NCBI GenBank assembly: GCA_019925095.2
Contig: CM034410.1
Coordinates: 16,102,436-16,166,435 of the forward strand
DNA length: 64,000 nt
Source of the DNA: Dendrolimus kikuchii
Lineage: Eukaryota; Arthropoda; Insecta; Lepidoptera; Lasiocampidae
Direction of reading: 5' to 3'
Shown here: positions 11,401 to 23,400 of the stretch, piece after piece
How positions within the stretch are numbered: position 1 is the stretch's first letter
Layout: each line of letters starts with the position of its first letter
Notes under the pieces: model-generated
Seen by the model: only the letters and a program-made list of their open reading frames with translations
Databases searched by the model: none
Told to the model about the DNA's origin: nothing
Program-made: the position numbers and the translations under genes

Positions 11401-14400
11401 TCATTTTCGAAGTAAGATGTACGAGGTTTTATATACCTGCTTCTGGTTAGGTTAAATATATGACGACGTTTTTGGAAATTCTACCCCAAAGAGGGGTGAA
11501 AAAGGGGCTTTTAATTTTTTTTAAATATTCAAAATAAGACAATTTTAATATTTATGTACAGCTGTTCTTAATATTACCTTCCGATCAAGAAATGCAACAA
11601 AAGCAACGCTGCACACAGCTCCTGCCATCATAGAACCAAGCACGAGGAGGTTTTGGGGGTCGACGTCGTTCTTGAGCTGCATGAGGGTCTTCTGCTGGTC
11701 CAGGAAGACTATACTCCCACACAGGGTCATGGTTGTGAAGAGGACCACGCTTACTTTGGCGCCGTCCCACCATATTTTGTTTCGATCTGTAACATAATTA
11801 TTTATCTGTAGGTTACAGTCATGCTGTATGGGTCCGAATGTTGGGCCACTATAAACCACAAACCTCTCCACTCAGCTGAGATGAGAATGTTGAGATGGAT
11901 GTGTGGTGTTACAAGAATGGAGAAGAAATTTGTTGCGGACAGAGAGCACCCCTCTGACCCGCCCGCCGGAGCACACCTACTCTCCGCGCCCCGCATACCG
12001 CCGACGCCCAAAGCTGGCGGAATTAGCAGCTAGGCGTCGGACGGGATGCGGGATATAGGAGGCAAAAATTGCCCACTAAAAACCCGATTAGCATAGGCGT
12101 GTTGCTGGAGAGTTTCTTCCGCCGCTTCTTCTCCTCCAGCTATAATACATTGCGAAGCGGTAGTAATGATAGACTACGATCGGCTCCGCCGGCGGAGTCG
12201 ATAATTGGTCCCCATATAATCACTTCAGCCTGTTGGCTTAGCACGTTCAACCTTTTACGGCTAATTCTCAATATAGAGTCAATCCCCCGCAGCGGTCGAG
12301 CCGAGGTCGAACCTCACAGGAGGTGCCTTCTCGAGCGCGCTGCTTCCGGGCTGAACGCCTCCGCTCTCACGGCGTCGGGAAGCCCCCAAAGTCCGGTGTC
12401 GCTGAAACAGCCATCTGCGGCTATTCAGCTGGGCCCAGCTCCAAAAAAATCTAAAAACCCTAGAAAACCTAAAAACCCTGAAACCTGAACCCCCTTCATT
12501 CAGCCATTCATATATTGTACTCAACTCTCTTGCATACTGTGTTCTACTCATTAAATGTATATATATAATTTAATAATACTCATACAGTCCATTATTACAT
12601 CGAGCAACTGGCACCAATAAAATTAGTACATAAGGGGATCTTTGAAAGTTGCATCCGAGACTGAAAAATTGAGAGGAAGAAGAGTAAGAATAGAGAAGTG
12701 TGGAAGGTAGACATGAAACAAACAAGAGAAAGAGGTTAATTTAAAATATAGTTCCTTTTTTTCTTCCAGGAGTTCAGAAGACTGGTAGATCGCCCGCTAG
12801 ATCGAAAGCGGTTACCATCGCCTATGGACATTTGCAACACCAAAGGGGCTACAAATGCGCTGCTGCTCTCTTAAGGGAGACTGGAACCTGGTCACTAATG
12901 CCGTAACACAACTGAAGGTTGTTATGGCGACATACTTTAGACCAGGGGTGGTAGCCATCCAGTCGGGCAAATGCCCTACCACCTGGCAAAACTAATGAGA
13001 TGTCTTTGGGACACTTGGTTGATACGAAATTCTCAAAGACCATCGAAAAGTGTAAGAAAATCGTACGTATATCCGTGCAGGAATGGAGAAAGAGTGCAAT
13101 TTGCTGTGGCCGAGCGGCCTATCGTAAGAGGTGGCAATATAACCCACAGCTGGATTGGTAGGATATTTGCCCGTCTGGATGGCCACCACTCTAGTCTAGA
13201 GTATGCCTCCGTAACAACCTTCAGTTGTGTTCCAGCATAACCGGCCAGGTTCCAGTCTCCCTTTGTAGCACCTTTGGTGGTGCAAATGCATTGCTACTCT
13301 GTATTTTTTTTCTTTTTTTTTTAATTTATTTATCTATATTAAAAATTTACATCGTAAATACAGATAAGGCACCACTTAAACCTATGAGGTTTGCGTGTGA
13401 TGCAACACACCCTCGCAATTTAAAATTGTAGGAAATAATGAATAAATAAAATAAAATAAAAACAAAAACTTGTACATCCATTTTCCCATGTAACTAGTCA
13501 CTTCGTTTGTGCAGATAATAGGCTGTCACTGCAATTTTTCTAAGTAATAGTGTTTTAACTTCTGTTTTATATTTTTGTCATTTAAGGATTTTCTTAGTGA
13601 AGTGGGCAATTGATTAATTAATTTGGGTATTAAGTAGTTTGTAGTATTCTTGCCATAGTGGTTATTGTGGGGTGGGATGGTTAATGTCTGTTTTGAGATC
13701 GATCTTGTGTGTGTTTTGTGTTGTTTTTTTATTTGTGATTCTTGGTTTTTTTGATTAAATATTGTAATGTAATATAATATAATATACTAAATATTGTAAA
13801 AACTCAAAATTAAATTAGCTCGCATTTAATGACATACAGTCGAATTGAGAACCTCCTCTTTTTGAAAGTGGGTTAAAAATAGTAAATTATATAAAAACAT
13901 GTACACGTGAGCGGTGACAGCGCCTAAATGCGGCCGAATAACAACGGTGTCTATTTTCAAAACAACGTATATTATACTAATGGATGTCTTTGTAGATTAC
14001 GGGCCATAAAAATGACCCGGACTTTTAGATTATCCCTGTCTACACCATATAGTAATGCACCCAAGGAAAAGCCCCGGCGAGTGTAGGACTATTGTGGGAA
14101 ATGAAGACAAAAAGCACCGGGCTATTGGGGTGAACTGCTAGTGGTACTAGAGGTCTGGGAATATGGGGACTATGGCGTCTGCCGGTCGCAATGTTCGGAG
14201 AACATGGAAAAATGGGCAGGCGGTGACTCGCCACTCCCTGCATGGGCCCCCAAAAATGCCATAGAAGGCAGGGGCAACATAGGTGTGAGTGGCTATGGGG
14301 TGTAGAGAGGTGGGCTGCAGGTTCACCGAAGATACTTCTGACGTGATGCCATTTATCACTTCCACCCCTGGAGCTTGAGTCTTATACTAATGGATATTAT

Positions 14401-17400
14401 TGTAGATTTTATTACATTGCATTAAAGTTTAAAATTGTACAGTATATTTGTATATTTGTAAGAGAGTTGGTCTGAAAGAGAGTGTCGGGGTGAAGGTAAG
14501 GAAAGGAATGCTCCGGTGGTTCGGGCATGTGGAAAGAATGCATGATGAAAGAATGACTAAACAGATATACAATGCAAAAGTGGATGGATGCAGAAGTCGT
14601 GGAAGGCCACGACACACCTTCCATGATCAAATTGATCGTGTACTAGCGGAGGGTGATGTCAGGAGCCTTAAGAACAGACGAGTGTGCATGACAAGAGATT
14701 TGAATGTCAAAGAAGCAAGTGAGGTGTGTAAGAATGGGCCTAAATGGCGCTCTGTTGTTCGTGCCTACCCCGCAAGGGAACTGGCGTGAAGTTATGTATG
14801 TATGTATGTATATTTGTATAATATAAGGGCAATTACAAGACGTTCTTTTATCAAAACAGCGTATTGGAAATTAATTTAGACCTTTTTTTATTGTACGAGT
14901 TATATGTATGTCAACAGGCGGTCGCCAACCTGATGGAAAGCGGTTACCAATACCTATGAACATTGTAACATCAAAAGTGCTTCCAATGCACTGCTGTTCT
15001 CTAAAGGGAGACTGAAACTTAGTCACTAATGCCGGAACGCAATTCAAGGTAGTTACGCCTGCGTACTCTAGACCAGGGTTGATAGCCATGCAGACAGGAA
15101 AACACCCTACCAGTCGGCTATGGGTTGTTTTTATCTTATTTATTGCATTAAAATTCGAAACAATATACAGCGGTCAGCATTTTTCATTTCGCTTAACACT
15201 TTTTTCGTCTAGCTCCCATCCGCCGAGTAACGTGCGATAAGGAACTTAGTTCCAATATAGCAATATCTATACGGTGACCTTGCGTAAATTGAATGAACAT
15301 TTTGTGATAATTTTGGTGGCTTGGAACATTCGTCGATAAAAAATGTCGGTACCAAATTGGCCTACTTACACAGGGTTGTTGTTGAGAATTTTCCGTTCAA
15401 TTTAGCCCTGTCATTTTCCCCATTCAGATCGCTTATTAGCTTCAATATCTCCGGATCATCCTGGTGGAGGCCTTTCAGGCGGGAAATATTGCATTTTGCT
15501 ACCTGGAATTTCAAAAATAAAGATTTTTTATAATTCCATAAACGGTTATTTCTCGTATTAGTGAGATATTAATTTTCAAGACATTCCACGCTTATCTATT
15601 TTTTACTTGCACAAAAACATAGTCACCATCGGGGGAGCGATATTACTAAAAGATTCCATGCGATCCGTGCAGGAACGGAGAAAGAATACAATTTCCTGCG
15701 GCCTGGCGGCCTGTCGTAAGAGGCGACTAAACAACCTACAGCCAGGTGGTAGGGTATTTGCCCGACTGGATGGCGACCACCCCTGGTCTAGAGTATGCCG
15801 CCATAACAACCTTGTGTTGTGTTTCGGCATTAGTGACCAGGTTCCAGTCTCATTTAAGAGAGCAGCAGCGCATTTGTAGCACCTTTGGTGTTGCAAATGT
15901 CCATAAGCGATGGTAACCGCTTTCTATCAAGTGGGCCGTCTGCTTGTCTGCTGAACTCCTGCAATAAAAAAAAAACAATAAAAAATGAATAAGAATTAAA
16001 AATAAAAAACATTTACATAAAAGTTATGAAGTGAAGTGTTCGTGCCTACCCCGTAAGGGTACTGGTGTGAAGTTATGTATGTATGTATGTTATGAAGTGA
16101 AGAATAAAATAACAAAATGCTTCCATTCCCTCAATTATAACAGTAAAGGAGTTTAGCCCTTGGCTCCGCCGCGCGTCAAACTCTAGTGCGTACCTCTTGT
16201 TTTAAGAGCAGGCGTTAATACAGGATATATTGTATTGTATTCTTATGTTGGTGCTCTTTGCCCTCCGAAGATTTACTTCATTTTATATCGCAAACCATCC
16301 CATCTACCGGGATGAATAGTATCTATGTCCATTTTCGGTATTTAGACAGACAGATCGAGTGATAGTCGCATTTTTTTAAAGATTATGATTTTTTATTTCT
16401 ATAAACTTGATAAATGATTGGTCCCCTATTTCAACCCGTTCTAGTTTTATTTATATAACTAAATATTGTGTAAACTACACAAACGACCAAAACTGCCAAA
16501 CGACCAAAACTACCAAACGTACTAAAACTACCGAAACTACCAAATTTACTAACCAAAACTACCAAATCCACCAACTAAAACTACCACAACTACCTAAACT
16601 ACCACAATTACCAAATCTACCAATCAAAATAACCACAACTACCAAAACCGCCACAACTAACAAAAATACCATAACTATCAAAACTACCACAACTACCAAA
16701 ACTACAACAACTATCAAAACTACCACATCTACCAAATCAACCATCCAAAACTACCAAATCTACAAACCAAAACTACCACAACTATCAAAACAACCACAAC
16801 TACCAAAATAACAGAATCTACTAACCAAAACTACCATAACTACTAAATGTACAAACCAAAACTACCACAGCTATCAATACTACCACTATTACCAAAACTA
16901 CCACAACTACCAAAAATACAAACCAAAACTACCACAACTACCAAAACTACCACAACTACCTAAACTACCACAATTACCAAATCTACCAATCAAAATTACC
17001 ACAACTAACAAAAATACCACAACTACCAAAACTACCACAACTACCAAAACTGCCACAACTATCAAAACTACCACAACTACCAAAACAACCGAATATACCA
17101 AATCAACCAACCAAAACCACCAAATCTACAAACCAAAACTACCACAACTATCAAAACTACCACAACTACCAAAATAACAGAATCTCCCAAATCTACCAAC
17201 CAAAACTACCATAACTATTAAATGTACAAATCAAAACTACCACAGCTACCAATATTACCACTATTACCAAAACTACCAAAACTACCGAATCTACCAAATC
17301 TACAAACCAAAACTACCACAAATACCAAAACTACGACAACTACCAAATCTACCGAAACTACCAAATCTACAAAACAAAACTACCAAAACTACTACAGCTA

Positions 17401-20400
17401 CCAAAACTACCACAACTACCAAAACTACCAAAACTACCACAACTACCACAACTACCAAGACTACCAAAACTACCAAAACTACCACAACTACCAAAACTAC
17501 CACAACTATCAAAACTACCACAACAATCGAATATATCAAATCAACCAACCAAATCTACAAACCAAAACTACCACAACTATCAAAGCTACCACAACTACCA
17601 AAATAATAAAATCTACCAACCAAAACTACCATAACTACTAAATGTACAAACCAAAACTACCAATACTACCACTATTACCAAAACTACCAAATCTACAAAC
17701 CGAAACTACCACAACTACCAAAACTACCACAACTACCAAATCTACCGAAACTTCCAAATCTACAAAACAAACTACCACAACTACCAAAACTACTTCAGCT
17801 ACCAAAACTACCACAACTACCAAAAAAACCGAAACTACCAACATAAACTACCGAAAATAGCAAAACTACCAACCAAAACTATCACAACTACCGAAACAAC
17901 CAAAACTACCTAAACGACCAAATTGACCAAAATAAATAAAATGACGAAAATGGCAAACCACAAATAAAAAACCTAATCAGCCAAATCGGTCCAATAGTCT
18001 TTCCATAAACGGAACACAAACAGAGAGACAAATATACTTTTATCCCGGAAACTATCCCATTTCCGGGATAAAAAGTATCCTATGTTCATTCTCGGCATCG
18101 AAAATGTATATATACTGAGTTTCAGCCAAATCGGTCCAGTAGTTTTTACGTGAAAACGGAACAGACAGACAGAGTTACTTTCGCATTTATAATATTAATA
18201 AGGATTAAACGTATTTTTAACGAATGACCAATTTCACCATACACACAACCAGACACTTTATAAATACCGATATACACACACACACACGTAATCACAAAAC
18301 ACACGTATTAACTAGGGCAGGTAGGGGCCACGAGGTGGCAAAATCTAATAAAGGCCATTATTGGGGCTGCACTTGTAATATTGAAACGAAAAAACATTTT
18401 GAGTTTTATTTAAAGAAATGCCCAAAAACAATTAAACATCACCACAAAGTATATAACAAACTTCAGTGTGACGATTGAGGCTGTATTTGAGCGGCTATTT
18501 GTTGTATGTTGCCATTCTTAGGAGTTGCAATTCGTAAAATGGCTCTTATATACTCATCTGTGAGACGAGAAGCATATTTATTATTTCGATGATTAAGGAT
18601 TGAAAAAGTTTGTACTACCAAAAATTAGAATTAACTGCTGAGCAATTCTTTTTTTCAATACGCGCATTAGCATGCTCATTGTAATGCACGATTGCTTAAA
18701 TTTCTCGCCTACTTAATAATTAGGTACTGAGATAGATTTATTATATACTTTTCAACACACTTGCTCATAAAGTGGCTCTATGGTCACCGCAATTAGGCAC
18801 AGAATGACACCCATTATCAAACTGTGAGTAAAAAACATTATAACTCACTAGTGAGTTACAGATTTTTTTTTTAAATTTTATTGGTTGAGTTGCTTTGTTC
18901 TTAAAAAAGTTTTTATTCAAAATAAAAGATCGTGTTCTATAGAACAAATAAATTAATGTTCCTATTGCTTGCTCATTTCATGCAACTTCTTACTTAAATA
19001 GATAATTTTAACTCGTACGTGTTTAATAAATAAAACTTTCACTCATATATAACTTTTTTTTATCTACTAAATAAAATGAGTTTTTGTTGTTATTTTATTC
19101 ACAAGTGTGTTGAAAAACGTCGTATGATACACGTGTGTATTGATGATTACCGTCCTCGGCGCTCTTAAGACCCTCGCCTACGGCTCGAGTCTCAATGGCG
19201 CCTCGGCGGTAATCACCAATGTTACACACTAGTACCATAATGTACTATTATTGCTCACCAAAATAAACACATACAAAAACAAAATGCATAATTACAATAC
19301 TTCTTGGCAAAACAACAGGCGGCCTTATCGTTAAAAGCGATCTCTTCCAGGCAACCTAGTTTAAAAGAAATTCTTAACTAATTTGGCGATGTAGGTGGAA
19401 CAGAAAATGATTGCTTAATTATAATAATTATTTATTTTGGTAGGTACCTACAATAGTTTTATTTATAAAACAGTCGCGGGCCTTGTCTTGCTGATCGCTG
19501 TTCTACAGTATTACTAGTTTAGGATTCAGAATTATTTTGTGTAACAGTCATTTCTTGCAGTCGGATGGCTGCCAATACCAAGTGTAATACAGGTTTGATC
19601 CTAGTTCGAGGTCTTGGAAGCCATCAGACTACTCGTACATGTTTTCTTTGTACAATTTTGTCCTTTTGTACCTTTTACGTGTACCACAAGCAATTAAGCT
19701 TTAAAATTTGAACTATTAACGAAAAACTTCAAAATATTTCCGACTGTATAAACATAGTGTTTAATAATAAAATATTTACGGAGCTGCTGTTTTAATTTAA
19801 AAATTTTGATGCGGACAGAGAGAGCCGGAGCACACCTTCCCTCCGCGCCCCGCATACCGCCGACACTCATAGCTCGCACAATTAGCAGCTAGGCGTCGGA
19901 CGGAACGTGGGATATAGAAGCGGCCTTGGAGGCCGGAATCACACACTTGTTCATTCGCTTCACATTGCTCACATACAATAACGCCAATACGCACTCTCTG
20001 TATTTATTTCTTCTATGTATAGTTCAATTGTAAATAATTTTAATACGTCGGGCTATTGTCAGCGCCGACGTGCCAGCCGTTCTCGAACCGAACGGCCTGA
20101 TCCGCGACGATGGCAAGAGGCCCGACGGTATGACTTTAATTCCCTGGAGCTTGGGAAGGCCGCTTGTGTGGGAAGTTACCTGTGTCGACACACTGGCGCC
20201 TTCTCATCTCCAGGAGTCCAAAGTTGGGGCCGGTCGCACTGCCACTTCTGCCGAAAGTCTCAAACGGCTCAAATATGTAACCCTTGGAACAGGTTACATA
20301 TTTGAGCCGTTTGGGGTGGAGACTTTCGGCCCATGGGTGCCAATTGCCCACAAATTATTTCAAAAAATAAAAAACGCCTAGTCGACAAAACAGGAGACCG

Positions 20401-23400
20401 GAAGGCTTGAGCTTACCTCGCTCAAAGTATTAGCCTTTGTATCCAGCGAGGTAATGCTGCCAGCCTTCTGGGTACAATACCCAGCGACAGTGGTCTGGTG
20501 GGGCTGGACGGGCTTTAATATAGGTTTTATTTTAATTTTAGTTTTTTTACTATTATATATATTGGTGGCAGTTGCACCTCGGGTTTGGAAATGAAAATTC
20601 GACGTAATAATGGACTGTATGATTATTATTAAGTTATAAATATACATTTAAAGAGTAGAACAAAGTATGCAAGAAGTTGAGTACAATATATGAATAGCTG
20701 AGTGGCTGAATTCATAGTTGTTCTTGATGTAGTAGTTTTTTCAAGTTTTTTCGGCCTCCTATATCCCGCATTCCGTCCGACGTCTAGTTGCTAATCGCGC
20801 TAGCTATGGGCGTCGGCGGTATGCGGGGCGCGGAGTGTAGATGTGCTCCGGCGGGCGGGTCAGGGGGGTGCTCTCTGTCCGCAACAATATATATATTTTT
20901 AAGTTAGGTTTATTTATAGGATATTTTAGTTTTTTGTTAACAGATGTTAGATTTAGTTTATTTATAGTATTTAATTATACTTTTATTAATAGAAATAAAA
21001 TAACTTATCAATTGTGAATAGCGTTAATAATAATCATACAATCCAGTCTATATCGATTTTTATTTAAAAAAAAGCAACTGCCACCAATAAATATCTTGAT
21101 GTAAAATTGCAACATATGTGATATCAAACTAGGGAAGAAGGTGTCTCACGAATGTGACATTGTGTGACAAGGACGGGAGAGGTGTCAAAAAATGTCGAAA
21201 TTCTAGTGACGTCATTTGTGGATGGCCCCTTATGGCAATACGCAAGTGGGCTTTTTTTGCCACGTCTATCATCAAGGTTATAAACAAAAAAGAATTACAA
21301 CGTAGCAATCTGTCGCGTTGTTTTTTGGATACATTCGTACCCGGGACACGTTTTTAATTTGATACAGGCTAAAGATTAAGCAAGGACAAATATTTTATAC
21401 AACAAACGACAGACCTTAATAAACTCAGTACAGCTTTACATTACTAATACTTCCACCCGATGCACCTGCGCAGTAGACCAATTTTAGTAGCGCATCGCAA
21501 CGTACGAATCGTGTAAGCGGGACAGAGCTAAGAATGCGTAGCAAGCAACATTCCGCCCTTTACGCTTGCGAATAAAGTTCAACATAGATTATTTACATGT
21601 TGGAAACCTATCTGCTTAAGTAAGTACAAATATTTTATACAACAGACGACAGACCTTAATAAACTCAGTACAGCTTTACATTACTAATACTTCCACCCGA
21701 TGTACCTGCGCAGTAGACCAATTTTAGTAGCGCATCACAGCGTACGAATCGTGTTAGCGGGACAGAGCTAAGAATGTGTAGCAAGCAACGCTCCGCCCTT
21801 TACGCTTGCGAATAAAGTTCAACATAGATTATTTACATGTTAGAAACTTATCTGCCTTATCTGAATTATAATTTACTAGCTGCGCCCGCGGCTTCACTTG
21901 CGTGGTGATGGAAAATCGTTATATTTTGGTTAATTCACACTATATCTTTATAAATTATAGCCTATGTGTTATTCTGATATGTAAGCTATATTACTGTAAA
22001 GTTTCATCAAAATCCATTAGGTAGTTTTTGCGTGAAAGAGTAACAAACACACATACATACATTCTTACAAACTTTAGCAAAGTAACAGACGTATACTTAA
22101 GCCATTGTAGTTTAGTGACTAGGATATTTTGGACTCAAACTCGCATTTCAAATAATGTGGCTTCGAATCCTAACCAAGAAATATACACCAGTTAGATAAT
22201 TTTTAATCATAATCTGTATATCGTAACAACAGTGACGTAATCACATGTTATGTGTAAGAAACGTCGTTTCTGAAAAGAACCCCCACCACAGAGGAGTTTT
22301 TATTTTTTATTTTATTGGCAGACGAAATACCTAATGGAAAGTTAGTAACCAACCGAAAAAACTTACCTCAACTTTATCTTTCATCACCAGATACGCTGGA
22401 GTTTCCATCACGAACATCATCATCACGAATTGCATCATCACCAATAACACCATTAGATATGACCGCTCTTCTAAACTGGTCACCAGTTTCATCATATAAC
22501 CCAAAGTGGTCATCACCATTATCCAAACTAGCGTGTATCCTCTGGTCTTGGATGAACAGATCTCTCGGATGTATATTGGAAGAACGGTGAAGAGACCCCC
22601 TGATGATATACCAACTATTACGTGGAGGATGATGATACTTGTGTCATTTAGGAGGAATAGAGGGATAAGGGAGGCCTGAAAGCAAAAATACCGACGTTTA
22701 GTAATTAGCAAGTACTATCGGTCTAGGAACGGAGAAAGAATCTTGATTCCTGAATCGGACGACCTGTCGTAAGAGGGGATAAAACCACCCATAGCCAGGT
22801 GGTAGGTAATTCGCCCACCTGGATGGCCATCAGCCCTGATCTTTATTGTTAAAGGTGGGAAATGCCTTTGCGTATACCCTTGTGACAGGAGGTAGGTTTT
22901 ACACCGAGGGGTATGTGGGCCTCCAACGAACCAGCACTGCACACTCCTTTCTTGAAGAAGGAGCCGTGTGTTGCTAGCCGCAGGACTACTCACTGCACCT
23001 TCCACCGTCCCTCCTCATCTTTGTGAGGCGCCACAGGATACACCGGAAGCAATTCACTAACAATATCTCGTCACAATTTACTACATCATGGAGAGGAGGC
23101 GAGTCTAGCGATGCCTCCGACCACCTATTGGTTGCTGTCTGCGACGGGGGTCCACTAAGCTCATCCTCCTCACCTGCTCTGGTCTAGTGCATGCCACCAT
23201 AACAACCTTCAGTTTTGTTCGAAATTAATGATCAAGTAACAGTTTCTCTTTCGAGACCAACAGCACTTTGGTAGCACCTATCGTGTCACAAATGTTCATT
23301 GGCGACGGTAACGACTTTCCATCAGTTGGGCCTCCAACCTACAGCTGTACTCTAGGAAAAAATAGTTTTTGGTTTCTGTAGGCACTTCAGCAACAAGAAA

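Larger units (their letters stand above)
11808..12720 (+). pseudogene. RTE LINE C-terminal fragment, split by insertion
   Basis: The left part (11818-11930) reads [20 protein letters not shown] then [16 protein letters not shown]. The right part (12620-12720) reads [19 protein letters not shown]. Both are standard RTE-type motifs and are adjacent in intact elements. Between them sits the family C element 11931-12619 with TSD AAATT. A 1-nt frameshift and stops show the copy was dead. Confidence 0.8.
19806..21088 (+). mobile_element. Solo-LTR-like element C, outer copy split by a LINE
   Basis: The left piece (19806-20036) starts at the 'tgcggacagagag' head. The right piece (21008-21088) ends 'gcaactgccaccaata'. 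The LINE 20037-21007 lies between, flanked by TCAATTGTAAATA and TCAATTGTGAATA. The element's own ends are eroded. Confidence 0.65.

Noticed and set aside
12455..12490. Telomere-like 'aaaccct' repeats
   Set aside because: Only a few imperfect units at the TSD of a LINE tail; they do not match the insect TTAGG repeat.
16407..17860. Long Thr/Lys/Tyr-rich and Val/Leu-rich open frames on both strands
   Set aside because: They are by-products of the 9-bp minisatellite, which avoids stop codons in several frames.
18224..18478. 84-codon Thr/His/Lys-rich frame in transporter intron 3
   Set aside because: No recognisable motif, partly simple-sequence (CA)n, and no splice or start context.
20136..20351. 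Minus-strand frame opposite the LINE fragment
   Set aside because: The plus strand carries the [18 protein letters not shown] motifs; the minus frame is a shadow.
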